NCBI GenBank assembly: GCA_030550675.1
Contig: JAUQOW010000007.1
Coordinates: forward strand, 1 to 42,497
Source: Chloroflexota bacterium
GTDB lineage: Bacteria > Chloroflexota > Chloroflexia > Chloroflexales > Roseiflexaceae
Length of the DNA stretch: 42,497 nucleotides
Direction of reading: 5' to 3'
The first letter of the stretch is position 1; each line of letters opens with the position of its first letter. Below, piece after piece: positions 16,346 through 24,177 of this stretch. Made by a program: the position numbers and the translations under genes. The notes under the pieces were generated by a model. It was not told the origin of the DNA and ran no database searches. It saw nothing but the letters and a program-made list of their open reading frames with translations.

Positions 16346-17386
16346 ATGGCCACGGTCACGATGACGCGCGGCAAATTCAATGGCATTAACAAATGTGCCA
16401 ATGAACGCGGCGTGATTGCCGCAGCGGCGATGGATCAGCGCGGTTCGCTCAAGAAAGCCATCGCTAAAGCGCGCGGCGAGGGTGGAACGGCGACCAGCGA
16501 AGACCTGACCCTGTTCAAAACGGCAGTCACGAAGGTGCTGACGAAGTATGCGTCGGCAATCCTGATGGACCCGGAGTATGGGCTGCCGGCGCTGCAGCAC
16601 AAAGCGCCCAACGCTGGCGTGCTGATGTCGTATGAGAAGACCGGGTACGACGCCTCGGTCAAAGGGCGCCTGCCCGACCTGCTCGACACCTGGAGCGTCC
16701 ACCGCCTGATTCAGGCTGGCGCTGACGCCATCAAGATCCTGATCTACTACAATCCCTTCGATGAGCCGGACATCCTGGCGCGTAAGCATGCCTTCCTTGA
16801 GCGGGTCGGCGCAGAGTGCAAAGCGCATGATGTTCCCTTCTTCCTCGAACCGCTGGCGTACGATGACAACATCGGCGATGAGAAAGGCTTCGAGTTCGCT
16901 AAAGTGAAGCCGAAGTACGTCATTGCGTACATGGAGGAGCTCTCCAAGCCGCAGTACGGCGTCGATGTGTTGAAAGTCGAAGTGCCGGTCAATATGAAGT
17001 TCGTTTCAGGCACGAAGGCGTTTGGCGGTCAGGAGGCGTACACCCGTGAAGAAGCGCTGAAGTTCTTCCGCGAAGCGTCGGATGCGGCCACCAAGCCGTT
17101 CATTTACCTCAGTGCAGGCGTGAGCGATGAGGTGTTCCGCGAGTCGCTCGAGATGGCGGCGGAAGCCGGTTCGCGCTTCGCTGGCGTCCTCTGCGGACGC
17201 GCCACCTGGCAGGACGGCATTCCCGTCTATGCGCGCGAAGGGTACGACGCCCTCGAAGCCTGGCTCAACGACCGCGGCGTGCAGAACATCACGGCGTTGA
17301 ATGAGGTGCTCGACAAGGGCGCCAAGCCTTGGTGGGATATGTACGGCGGCAAGGACGCCATCAATGTTATTGATCTGCCGGTCTGA
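16346..17386 (+). CDS. lacD: LacD-type class I (tagatose/fructose 1,6-bisphosphate) aldolase
   Basis: A 346-residue LacD-family class I aldolase. Visible motifs are AAAMDQRGSLKKAI at the N terminus, ILMDPEYGLPAL, YDASVKGRLPDLL, GADAIKILIYYNPFD, and VDVLKVEVPV with the probable Schiff-base lysine, followed by PFIYLSAGVSDEVF and GVLCGRATWQDGI. The family cleaves tagatose 1,6-bisphosphate and often fructose 1,6-bisphosphate to two triose phosphates. Directly after a PPi-type PFK and in the absence of lactose/galactose genes, a role as the glycolytic aldolase is more likely than tagatose catabolism. ATG at 16346 has AGGAGG 6 bases upstream; the TTG at 16340 is not needed. A strong hairpin follows the gene. 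Confidence 0.88.
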   Translation: MATVTMTRGKFNGINKCANERGVIAAAAMDQRGSLKKAIAKARGEGGTATSEDLTLFKTAVTKVLTKYASAILMDPEYGLPALQHKAPNAGVLMSYEKTGYDASVKGRLPDLLDTWSVHRLIQAGADAIKILIYYNPFDEPDILARKHAFLERVGAECKAHDVPFFLEPLAYDDNIGDEKGFEFAKVKPKYVIAYMEELSKPQYGVDVLKVEVPVNMKFVSGTKAFGGQEAYTREEALKFFREASDAATKPFIYLSAGVSDEVFRESLEMAAEAGSRFAGVLCGRATWQDGIPVYAREGYDALEAWLNDRGVQNITALNEVLDKGAKPWWDMYGGKDAINVIDLPV

Positions 17387-17413
17387 AATCGATGCTCTCC
17401 GCTGTCGGAACGA

Positions 17414-17435
17414 GGGACGGGATCATTCCCGTCCC
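17414..17435 (+). terminator. Hairpin after the PFK-aldolase operon
   Basis: GGGACGGGA pairs with TCCCGTCCC (9 bp) around TCAT, 28 bases past the aldolase stop. The T-run is poor, so it may terminate weakly or protect the 3' end. Confidence 0.6.
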
Positions 17436-17558
17436 CGTTGTCGCGTCATGCCCCCGCATTCTCTGGCTGAGGAACAGACGCATCCATGGACGTGATGCTG
17501 CGACAATTGTCGCCTGATCACAGACGGGGATTCTCTCAGCAGCGTCCGGCTCGTGTAT

Positions 17559-17564
17559 TATAAT
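17559..17564 (+). promoter_or_regulatory. Consensus -10 element upstream of the second phosphofructokinase
   Basis: A perfect TATAAT lies 212 bases before the ATG, with no good -35 at normal spacing. The long leader contains a stem (CGCGCCG...CGGCGCG near 17620-17650) that could be structured RNA. It marks a separate promoter for this gene. Confidence 0.4.
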
Positions 17565-17776
17565 TCGAGTCGTACATGCTGGAAGAGAGGCGCAGCGTTC
17601 ATGCGCCTGCTCTCGACACGCGCCGTCGCGTCTGCTATGCGGCGGCGCGTAACGATTCCGGCTGAAACATTCGGAACGGAAACCGTTTGATGAGAGAGTC
17701 CGTTATTCATCAGGCTGGCGCGCGGCGCTGACCGCCAGCGAACACTGGTTCCGCGAGAAGAGAGGAACAAGGCGCT

Positions 17777-18895
17777 ATGACGATCAATACTGCATCACGA
17801 TTGCGCATCGCCATCTGCACCGGCGGCGGCGATGCGCCCGGACTGAACGCTGTCATTCGCGCGGTTGTGTTGGGGGCGCTCCATCGCGGTTGGGAGTGCT
17901 ACGGCATTCGTGACGGTTTCAACGGCATTCTTTCGCCCAAAAACTACCCGCGCGGCGGCGTGATCCCGCTGACCCGCGAAACAGTGCGCGGCATTACCCC
18001 GCTCGGCGGCACCATCATCGGCACTACGAACCGCGGCAACCCACTGCGCTATCCGACGCCGTTGCCCGATGGCAAGGTCATCGAGCGCGATCGGACTGAC
18101 GAGATCGTGAATGGTCTTGCCGTGTACGGCATTGACGCATTGATCTCGGTCGGCGGCGACGGCTCGATGGAAATCGCTGCGGCGCTGGCGCGCAAGGGGG
18201 TGCGCGTGATCGGCGTTCCCAAAACCATCGACAATGATCTCGACGGCACGGTAGCCACCTTCGGCTTTGATACGGCAGTCGCCTTTGCCACGGAGGCGAT
18301 CGATCGCCTGCATACCACCGCCGAAGCGCACCAGCGCGTGATGGTGGTCGAGGTGATGGGGCGCTATGCTGGCTGGATTGCGCTCAATTCCGGCGTCTCC
18401 GGCACGGCGAACGTCATTCTCATCCCTGAAATCCCCTACGACATTCACAAAGTCGCCGCCAAGATCAAGAGTCGTGAAGCCGAAGGGCGTCCCTACTCCA
18501 TCGTCGTTGTCGCCGAAGGCGCACGCCCGATTGAAGGGAGCGTCTCGCTGATTGCGCCGAAAGAGGCGGGACGCGCCGAACGACTGGGAGGCATCGGCGA
18601 GCGCGTCGCGCGCGAAATTGAGGCGCTGACCGGCAAGGAGACGCGCGTGGTGGTGCTGGGGCATTTGCTGCGCGGCGGCACGCCGACCACCTTTGACCGC
18701 CTGCTGGCGCTCCGTTTCGGCGCTGCCGCAGTGCGCGCGCTGGAGGAAGGACAGTCTGGCGTAATGGTAGCGCTCGATCCGCCAACCGTGCGTTACGTGC
18801 CCCTGGAAGAGGCCACCCGTCGTATGAAGACCGTTCCGCTCGACTCGGATACCATGCTGACCGCGCGCGACCTGGGTATCTCGTTCGGCGACTAA
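17777..18895 (+). CDS. pfkA: 6-phosphofructokinase, probably ATP-dependent type
   Basis: A 372-residue PFK-family enzyme beginning RIAICTGGGDAPGLNAVIRAVV. Its donor loop is GGDGS (126-130), the Gly form linked to ATP use, while the second motif is PKTIDND (148-154), with the Lys seen in the longer group III enzymes. Other motifs are the catalytic region TIDNDLDGT, MVVEVMGRYAGWIAL, and GHLLRGGTPTTFDRLLALRFG. It is a paralogue of the PPi-type enzyme at 15176-16333, and the aldolase gene lies between the two. It has its own -10-like element and a GAGAGGAAC ribosome site. The exact donor needs assay. Confidence 0.9.
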   Translation: MTINTASRLRIAICTGGGDAPGLNAVIRAVVLGALHRGWECYGIRDGFNGILSPKNYPRGGVIPLTRETVRGITPLGGTIIGTTNRGNPLRYPTPLPDGKVIERDRTDEIVNGLAVYGIDALISVGGDGSMEIAAALARKGVRVIGVPKTIDNDLDGTVATFGFDTAVAFATEAIDRLHTTAEAHQRVMVVEVMGRYAGWIALNSGVSGTANVILIPEIPYDIHKVAAKIKSREAEGRPYSIVVVAEGARPIEGSVSLIAPKEAGRAERLGGIGERVAREIEALTGKETRVVVLGHLLRGGTPTTFDRLLALRFGAAAVRALEEGQSGVMVALDPPTVRYVPLEEATRRMKTVPLDSDTMLTARDLGISFGD

Positions 18896-18901
18896 AACGC
18901 T

Positions 18902-18941
18902 CCCCGGCGCGGCGGACAGCTAGACAGGACCTCCGCCGGGG
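18902..18941. terminator. Probable bidirectional hairpin between convergent pfkA and glycosidase genes
   Basis: CCCCGGCG (18902-18909) pairs with CGCCGGGG (18934-18941), and inner GGCGGA/TCCGCC offers an alternative stem. It sits in the 24-base gap and covers the 3' end of the minus-strand gene. It lacks T-runs. Confidence 0.4.
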
Positions 18942-20251
18942 CGGATGAAGGCGTCGTTGACTTCCGCAGCCACTGCGGATGCTGGCTTGGCCGCCAGCAG
19001 ATGGTCGAACAGCGGCATTCGTCCGGTGCGCACGACGTGGTCGGCGTACAGGTACATCGCCGCCGACCATCCTTGCTGTGCGTACCCCATGGGATGTCCG
19101 CTTTCGCCGTGCATCCATTCGTTGAACTCCCAATCATGGTGGAGCCCCTGGCGCACACCTTTTGCAAGCGCCAGCAGCAGACGCTCCGCCTGGTTCTGCC
19201 AGCGGTGTCGCACCAGCGCCGCTACGTGAAAACCGCCGATCATGGGCCAGATGCCGCCGTTGTGATACTGGTGCGGCAAATTGAGCGTGCGACTGCGATA
19301 ATACTCGCGCCAGTTCGCTTCACCCGGATAAATAGGCGGATGGATGGCTTTGGTCGGGTAAGGTTCCGCCATGCCAACCTGATACATGAAGCGCAGGATA
19401 TGCTCGGTGCGATGTCCGTCGGCGACGCCGGTCAGAATGGCGAGCAGATTGGCGAGACTGTCGCACCAATCGCCAAACTCGCGGAACGCAACCCACGGCA
19501 GATAGAACGGTCGGCTGGAGATCATGCCAATATTGTGGTAGAGCATGAACCATTCGAGCCGCATCGCCTTCAGGCGTTCCAGATGCTCGGCAAAATGCTC
19601 CGCCACCCAGCAGCGGTCAATCCAGAAGAGCAGGTTAATCCGCTCGTGGATGCCTGCCGGTCCAATGGTCAAACGGTGCACCGCCGTCTGCGGATCCGCT
19701 AGCGCGCCTAGTTGCTCGTGCGCCAGCGCCGCAGCGTAGTACAGCACGTTATCATACAGCGTGTTATAGCGCACTGCCAGCAAATCCATCCAGTTGCCCG
19801 CTTCGGGGATTTCGATCAGGCCGCACTCGTTCATATCCTGGTATTCGAGCCATGCCATGGCTTTGTTGATGGTGTGCCAGTGCGCTCGTACAAATGCTGC
19901 GTCGCCAGTAGCGCAGTAATAGAGGTAGTGCCCCAGAATGAACCAGAGATTTGAGTCGGCGGCGCCTGCGTTCTCGGTGCTGATATAGCCAGTGTCGGGG
20001 TTGATGTTAAGAGGAATAAGGCCGCGCCGCGACTGCGCGGCGCCAAGGGTCTCGAGCGCAGCGCGGCTGCACGCAATAAGTTCAGGATCGCCGCTGACAA
20101 CTGCACCCAACATCATAATGCCGTTGTCGCGCGCCCAGATCTGCGGATAGCCCGCCGCAAGCGCCGAAGCGCGAAATCCGGCTGGCGTCCGACAGCGATG
20201 CAGCACTTCAAGTGCACGTTCGCGCGCTTCATTGAGCAGACGGAGATTCAT
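18920..20251 (-). CDS. (alpha/alpha)6-barrel glycoside hydrolase (amylo-1,6-glucosidase / GH100-like)
   Basis: A 443-residue cytoplasmic protein with features of six-hairpin glycosidases: YPQIWARDNGIMMLGA near the N terminus, NAGAADSNLWFILGHYLYY, EAGNWMDLL and RYNTLYDNVLYYAA in the middle, PWVAFREFGDWCDSLANLLAILTG, and YHNGGIWPMIGGFHVAAL with FNEWMHGESGHPMGYAQQGWSAAMYLYA at the C terminus. The acidic residues in NWMDLL and FNEWMHG are candidate catalytic positions. Related families cleave sucrose (GH100 invertase) or alpha-1,6 glucan branches; which applies is unclear. The ATG at 20251 is favoured over an upstream GTG by homology-like register. It converges on pfkA, so its sugar product could feed glycolysis. 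Confidence 0.75.
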   Translation of the reverse strand: MNLRLLNEARERALEVLHRCRTPAGFRASALAAGYPQIWARDNGIMMLGAVVSGDPELIACSRAALETLGAAQSRRGLIPLNINPDTGYISTENAGAADSNLWFILGHYLYYCATGDAAFVRAHWHTINKAMAWLEYQDMNECGLIEIPEAGNWMDLLAVRYNTLYDNVLYYAAALAHEQLGALADPQTAVHRLTIGPAGIHERINLLFWIDRCWVAEHFAEHLERLKAMRLEWFMLYHNIGMISSRPFYLPWVAFREFGDWCDSLANLLAILTGVADGHRTEHILRFMYQVGMAEPYPTKAIHPPIYPGEANWREYYRSRTLNLPHQYHNGGIWPMIGGFHVAALVRHRWQNQAERLLLALAKGVRQGLHHDWEFNEWMHGESGHPMGYAQQGWSAAMYLYADHVVRTGRMPLFDHLLAAKPASAVAAEVNDAFIRPGGGPV

Positions 20252-20297
20252 ACATGTTTTCTCTTTCTTCACGATCTCAGACTATGCCTGCAATGCG

Positions 20298-20374
20298 CAA
20301 AGCGGGCTAAAGCCCTCGCTCAGCACGTGGAAGCCCCCAAGGGGCTTTCACGATCTCAGCCAGGGTTTCAGCAC
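20298..20374 (+). repeat. Dispersed GCGGGCTAAAGCCC repeat, copy 1
   Basis: Contains GCGGGCTAAAGCCCTCGCTC, then TGGAAGC, AAGGGGCTTTCACGAT and TCAGC. The other copies are inverted at 21231-21310 and direct at 32608-32693. It is non-coding. Confidence 0.75.
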
Positions 20375-20425
20375 GCAGCAAGATGGCGATCCCCAACCTA
20401 TCATGCCTGCGCCCTGTCTTCACAG

Positions 20426-20667
20426 GTCCGGGCATGAATGTCAGGCGGCAAGAAAGCGCATCCCTGCTGCACTGCGCCCCGGTTGGCGACTGAAGTCGCG
20501 TCGGGCAGGCGCTTTGCCGGGCGTTCATCTGCGCGGTTCGGCATGCTCACCGCGAGTGGACGCCGCCGTTCCCGTCCGCGCAGGCGGACAGTCGGCCGCA
20601 GGTCCGTCAGGGGCGATTTCAATCGCTAGCAACCGCAGCGTTGTTCCCCGATCAGTCACGCCTGCAC
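20426..20667 (+). repeat. Dispersed palindrome-rich repeat, copy B (~240 bp)
   Basis: The same ordered modules as copy A at 7917-8131, in the same orientation, with about 25 extra bases in the middle (around GCGCGGTTCGGCATGCTC). TCATGCCTGC at 20401 and TCACGCCTGC near 20656 flank it. With copy 1 of the other repeat it fills the gap upstream of the small membrane protein. Confidence 0.8.
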
Positions 20668-20722
20668 TCTGCGTTCACGCCAGCATTGCCTGCCGCTCTC
20701 GCATGCGCTACAATCCGGGGTT

Positions 20723-21097
20723 ATGGAATATATTCTACGCATGCATGCAAACCTGCTCTTTACGATTCTTGCGGTCTTTGGCACACTGGCGCTCTGGTCG
20801 CTGATTCTGGGGTTGTTGCGTCGTCCGGTCGGGCAGTGGCTCCTCAGCGGGATGGCAATCGGCGTGCTGCTGGTGCTGGCGGAGTGCATCCTCGGCGTGA
20901 TCATGCTCATCCAGGGACTTCGCCCGATCCGTACCGAGATGCACATTCTCTACGGCATCATTGCGCTGCTGACTATCCCTATCGCGCATTCGTCGGCGCG
21001 CAATCGCGAGGCGCGCTCGCAGGGGCTGATGTATGCGTTCGCGTGTATGTGCGTATGTATCTTCGTCTTACGCGCGGTCGAAATGGCGCGATTCTAG
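20723..21097 (+). CDS. Small four-helix membrane protein
   Basis: A 124-residue integral membrane protein with four hydrophobic spans: LLFTILAVFGTLALWSLILGLL, LLSGMAIGVLLVLAECILGVIML, MHILYGIIALLTIPIAHSS and LMYAFACMCVCIFVLRAV. A TACAAT -10-like element lies just 10 bases before the ATG at 20723, so either translation is almost leaderless or the start is ATG at 20741. The family is not recognised by name. It is isolated between repeat clusters. Confidence 0.65.
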   Translation: MEYILRMHANLLFTILAVFGTLALWSLILGLLRRPVGQWLLSGMAIGVLLVLAECILGVIMLIQGLRPIRTEMHILYGIIALLTIPIAHSSARNREARSQGLMYAFACMCVCIFVLRAVEMARF

Positions 21098-21230
21098 AGC
21101 GGTGCGCACCATGCTTGCAGTTTTTGAGAAATAATTTCGGTATCGTCGCGTTCAGCCCGCGCGGGCGGGCTTCGCTTCCCGGAGCCTGCGGCTTATGAAG
21201 ATTATATAGTTCTGCACTGCCGGGACGCTA

Positions 21231-21310
21231 CGGGTTGCAGCTCTGGCCGAGATCGTGCAAGCCTCGCAGGGGCTTCCACGCCCTGAGCGAGGGCTGTAGC
21301 CCGTCGCTCA
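21231..21310 (-). repeat. Dispersed GCGGGCTAAAGCCC repeat, copy 2 (inverted)
   Basis: GAGATCGTGCAAGCC, AGGGGCTTCCACG and CCCTGAGCGAGGGCTGTAGC match the reverse complement of the copies at 20298 and 32608. It lies upstream of the methyltransferase and is more diverged than the others. Confidence 0.65.
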
Positions 21311-21451
21311 AAGAATGTGCGACCCGGCGGCGCAGGTTTACCGGCATTCATTTCATGATCATCATCAGTTGCTGGGCGGGCGGACGGATAGCGGTATTCA
21401 ACAACCATCAGTCGCCGGGCAGGCTCTATGAGCTGGCAAGTACGGTGCAAT

Positions 21452-21484
21452 GGGCGCTGGCTGAGGCTGTTGAAGCCAACGCCC
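21452..21484. repeat. GGCTGAGCC-type dispersed hairpin, diverged copy
   Basis: GGGCGCTGGCT and AGCCAACGCCC form an 11-bp stem with one C-A mismatch; the loop reads GAGGCTGTTGA. It lies 34 bases before the methyltransferase start. Confidence 0.6.
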
Positions 21485-21517
21485 GCCGCCAGAGACTGAA
21501 GCGGATTTCGATGAACT

Positions 21518-22876
21518 ATGAGCGCAACGCCTGCCATTCTCCTATCGCCGCCGGTTGGTCGGGCGATGCTGACGTGGAACGGAAAGCAACCGCCGCCGCC
21601 GCTTGCCGTCCCCGCCGCCGTCGAGGTCGAACGCTGCGGCAGCGGCGATCAACTCCTGATCCACGGCGAGAACCTCGCTGCACTGGCGTGGCTGCTCGCC
21701 AATGGCTACCGACGGCGGATCAACCTGATTTACATCGACCCGCCGTTCGGTTCAGGCATCGACCGTGCGCGGCGCGTCCGCCTGCGCGGTCCTGGTCCGG
21801 CGCGTCTCATTCCGGTCGCTGATGTCGAGTACCGCGATACCTGGAATGATGACGCCTATCTCCAATTCATGTATGAACGGTTGATAGCGCTGCGCGAGGT
21901 GCTCGCCGACGATGGATGCATCTACCTGCACTGCGATTTTCGCAAGGCGCATCACCTTCGCTGCCTGATGGACGAAGTCTTTGGCGCCGAACGGATGCTC
22001 AACGAAATCATCTGGTTCTACCCGCGCGGCGGCGACGGCGAACGCCAGTTCAACCGCAAGCACGACACTATCCTGCTCTACGCTCGCGGCGACCGCTGGA
22101 CGTTCAATTACGACGAGACGCTCATCCCCTACACCCGTCGCCAACTGGCGCGCTTTTGCCATGAAGACGAGCGCGGACGCTACTACTGGAATGTCAACCC
22201 GCGCGGCGAGCGCGTCAAGACGTATTTGCGCAAACCAGGCATCGGCGCCTACGATGTCTGGACGATCCCGATCGATGCTGCGCTGGCGCGCGACCTCGGC
22301 TACCCGACTGCGAAACCGCTGGCGCTGCTTGAACGCATCATCCGCGCCTCGTCCCGACCAGGCGACCTGGTGCTCGACTGTTTCGCCGGTTCGGGAACGA
22401 CGGCGGTGGCGGCGCAGCGGTTGGGGCGGCGCTGGATCGCCTGCGATGTGAACGCTGGCGCCATTCAGGTCGCCGCTCGTCGTCTTCGCAACGCCATGCT
22501 GGAGCACACGCCGCTGTCCGCCGGGTTCGCAGCATGGCGGATCGGCGACGCTGCGCCTGCGCCGCAGGGAGACGTGCGCATTCGAGTGACGCATCACAGC
22601 GACCAGGCGACAATAACTGTCGAAGCATACGCCAATCCTCTGCTGGCAGACATCTCCCCGACACTTCCCGACTGGCGCTGCGTCGTTGATGAAATCCTGA
22701 TCGACCCGGCATACGATGGCGCCGTCTTCCGCCCCGTTGTTGTGGATGCGCCGTTGCGCCGTGCTGTGCTGGTGCGTGGCGTGTATGCCATCGCGCGGGC
22801 GAATATCGGCGCATCCCTGGCGCTCAAAATCGTTGACGCCGCTGGCGGCGAAGCATTCACAGTTGTGCCGATGTGA
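21518..22876 (+). CDS. Beta-class DNA methyltransferase (N6-adenine or N4-cytosine), orphan
   Basis: A 452-residue site-specific DNA methyltransferase. The catalytic IDPPFGSG motif (DPPF 74-77) precedes the SAM-binding DCFAGSGTTAVAAQRLGRRWIACD (FAGSG 289-293), the beta-class order, with the presumed target-recognition region between them (about 140-250). A long C-terminal extension after residue about 320 is beta-rich and unassigned. No restriction endonuclease or helicase gene is adjacent, so it is either a solitary methylase or part of a broken system. ATG at 21518 has no strong ribosome site; ATG at 21566 is an alternative start that keeps all motifs. Dispersed repeats crowd its upstream side. 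Confidence 0.85.
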   Translation: MSATPAILLSPPVGRAMLTWNGKQPPPPLAVPAAVEVERCGSGDQLLIHGENLAALAWLLANGYRRRINLIYIDPPFGSGIDRARRVRLRGPGPARLIPVADVEYRDTWNDDAYLQFMYERLIALREVLADDGCIYLHCDFRKAHHLRCLMDEVFGAERMLNEIIWFYPRGGDGERQFNRKHDTILLYARGDRWTFNYDETLIPYTRRQLARFCHEDERGRYYWNVNPRGERVKTYLRKPGIGAYDVWTIPIDAALARDLGYPTAKPLALLERIIRASSRPGDLVLDCFAGSGTTAVAAQRLGRRWIACDVNAGAIQVAARRLRNAMLEHTPLSAGFAAWRIGDAAPAPQGDVRIRVTHHSDQATITVEAYANPLLADISPTLPDWRCVVDEILIDPAYDGAVFRPVVVDAPLRRAVLVRGVYAIARANIGASLALKIVDAAGGEAFTVVPM

Positions 22877-22900
22877 TGAACGTCTTTGTGCAAATGTCGC

Positions 22901-22929
22901 TTGACTCGCCCTGCGTGACGGTGTATACT
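22901..22929 (+). promoter_or_regulatory. Strong sigma-70-type promoter without an obvious gene
   Basis: TTGACT (22901-22906) and TATACT (22924-22929) with the optimal 17-base spacer; predicted start near 22936. The hydrolase gene only begins at 23446, and a terminator intervenes at 23285-23316. Confidence 0.6.
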
Positions 22930-22935
22930 TCCTCA

Positions 22936-23316
22936 AGCCGGCATGTCCGGTGGGTTGGTCGTGCTCTCTCGCAGAAACGGCGTCTGGAACATTCAGCGCT
23001 GCTCATCATCGTCCGGTTCAGGATCAGGCATGGATGATGATAAGAAACCGCAGCGGAAGCGCGGCGCCAGTGACAGGTTCAGGCGCGCTATTGGGAAACA
23101 ACGACACGGTTTCCGATCCAGGCTTCTTCGAGAGAGCGTTCTGATGAAGGGATATGGACGCTAATTCTGGTCATAGTCGTGCGCGGCAGCACTCTGATAA
23201 CTGCGCGCCGATCACCTCATATGCTGCGGGGCAATGCAGCGCTGGCGGCCGCTTCTAGCGGTCGACGCCTCTGTATGATCATGCGCCCCCGCAGCACGAG
23301 GCTGCGGGGGCTTTTT
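22936..23316 (+). ncRNA. Candidate ~380-nt non-coding transcript
   Basis: The span is bounded by a good promoter and an intrinsic terminator and has no convincing gene. A 73-codon frame starts 7 bases after the predicted start (22943-23164), but it lacks a ribosome site, a recognisable family and the usual codon pattern. No tmRNA, RNase P or 6S features were recognised. It could also be a long leader or an undetected small gene. Confidence 0.3.
23285..23316 (+). terminator. Strong rho-independent terminator
   Basis: GCCCCCGCAGC pairs perfectly with GCTGCGGGGGC (11 bp) around ACGAG and is followed by TTTTT. This is the clearest intrinsic terminator in the window, and it stands about 400 bases after the methyltransferase stop. 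Confidence 0.85.
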
Positions 23317-23445
23317 CGAGCCGATCACCTCACGCTCCAGGTCCTCCGGATATCGGCGGCGTATCGAGTGCATCAACGGGTGTGCCGTTGAACGCCGCGC
23401 TTCTGATTGACAACCCGCTTTCAACTCTGTCAACGGAGGACTGCC

Positions 23446-24177
23446 ATGACTGCGCTCACCCTGCGCGCCATTCCCGCAGCCCGGCGCGCATCTGCGCTCT
23501 ACTGCGCAATTGCTGGCGGTGGGTTCCCGCTGTTGTTCATTCATGGCTTTGGCGCCAGCGGTGATGTGTTTCAGCCGCTCGCCAGCAAGTTCGCCAGCCG
23601 CTATCAGACAATCGTGCCAGATTTGCGCGGGCACGGTCGGAGCCGTCGGTTGCCGCTCGCCGACAGCATCGAGCGGATGGCATCCGATGTGCGCGATCTG
23701 CTCGATCTGCTGGGGGTTGATCGCACCTTTGTCATCGGTCACGCAGGCGGATCAGCGATTGCCGCCCACCTTGCCGCCGACCAGTCAGCGCGTGTGTGCG
23801 GACTTGTGTTGATTTCACCGCCAGAGATTGGACCCTCGGCGCGCCGCTCCCTCGGCGCGCGCCTGCGCGATGGTTTGAGCGCGGCGCTCAGCCGCAACGA
23901 TCACGCGGGCAACCACGATGCTCAGGCATGCGAGCGCCTGCTCCAGAAAACGGATTATCGCGCGCTCTTGCGCTCGATTAAAGCGCCCACGCTGGTGGTC
24001 GCTGGCGATCACGATCCAGCGCCGACCCTGCGTCAGGCGCGCGAGATCGCACGCGCTGTCGGCAACGGCACGCCTGTCGTTGTGAGCGGAGTCGGCGCCA
24101 GCCTGTTGCCCAACCACGCCGACGCATTGATTGATGTGCTGGCGCCCTGGCTTGAGCAGCAGGAGCGCGCCGCATGA
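23446..24177 (+). CDS. Alpha/beta-hydrolase-fold protein lacking catalytic Ser and His
   Basis: A 243-residue alpha/beta-hydrolase fold protein: LLFIHGFGASGDVF (oxyanion loop), IVPDLRGHGRS, and the nucleophile elbow VIGHAGGSAIAAHLA. The elbow reads G-H-A-G-G (98-102), so the nucleophile position (100) is Ala. The acid region VVAGDHDPAPT (D188/D190) remains, but the usual GH motif near the end reads GVGASLLPNH, with Ala at 218. As read, the triad is incomplete and the protein is probably not a standard hydrolase; S103 is three residues off. ATG at 23446 follows GGAGGA. Its TGA overlaps the mgtE ATG (ATGA), indicating tight co-expression and a possible regulatory or binding role. Confidence 0.85.
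   Translation: MTALTLRAIPAARRASALYCAIAGGGFPLLFIHGFGASGDVFQPLASKFASRYQTIVPDLRGHGRSRRLPLADSIERMASDVRDLLDLLGVDRTFVIGHAGGSAIAAHLAADQSARVCGLVLISPPEIGPSARRSLGARLRDGLSAALSRNDHAGNHDAQACERLLQKTDYRALLRSIKAPTLVVAGDHDPAPTLRQAREIARAVGNGTPVVVSGVGASLLPNHADALIDVLAPWLEQQERAA

Noticed and set aside
22943-23164. 73-codon frame after the strong promoter
   Set aside because: No ribosome site, no recognised family and weak codon bias; noted within the ncRNA candidate instead.
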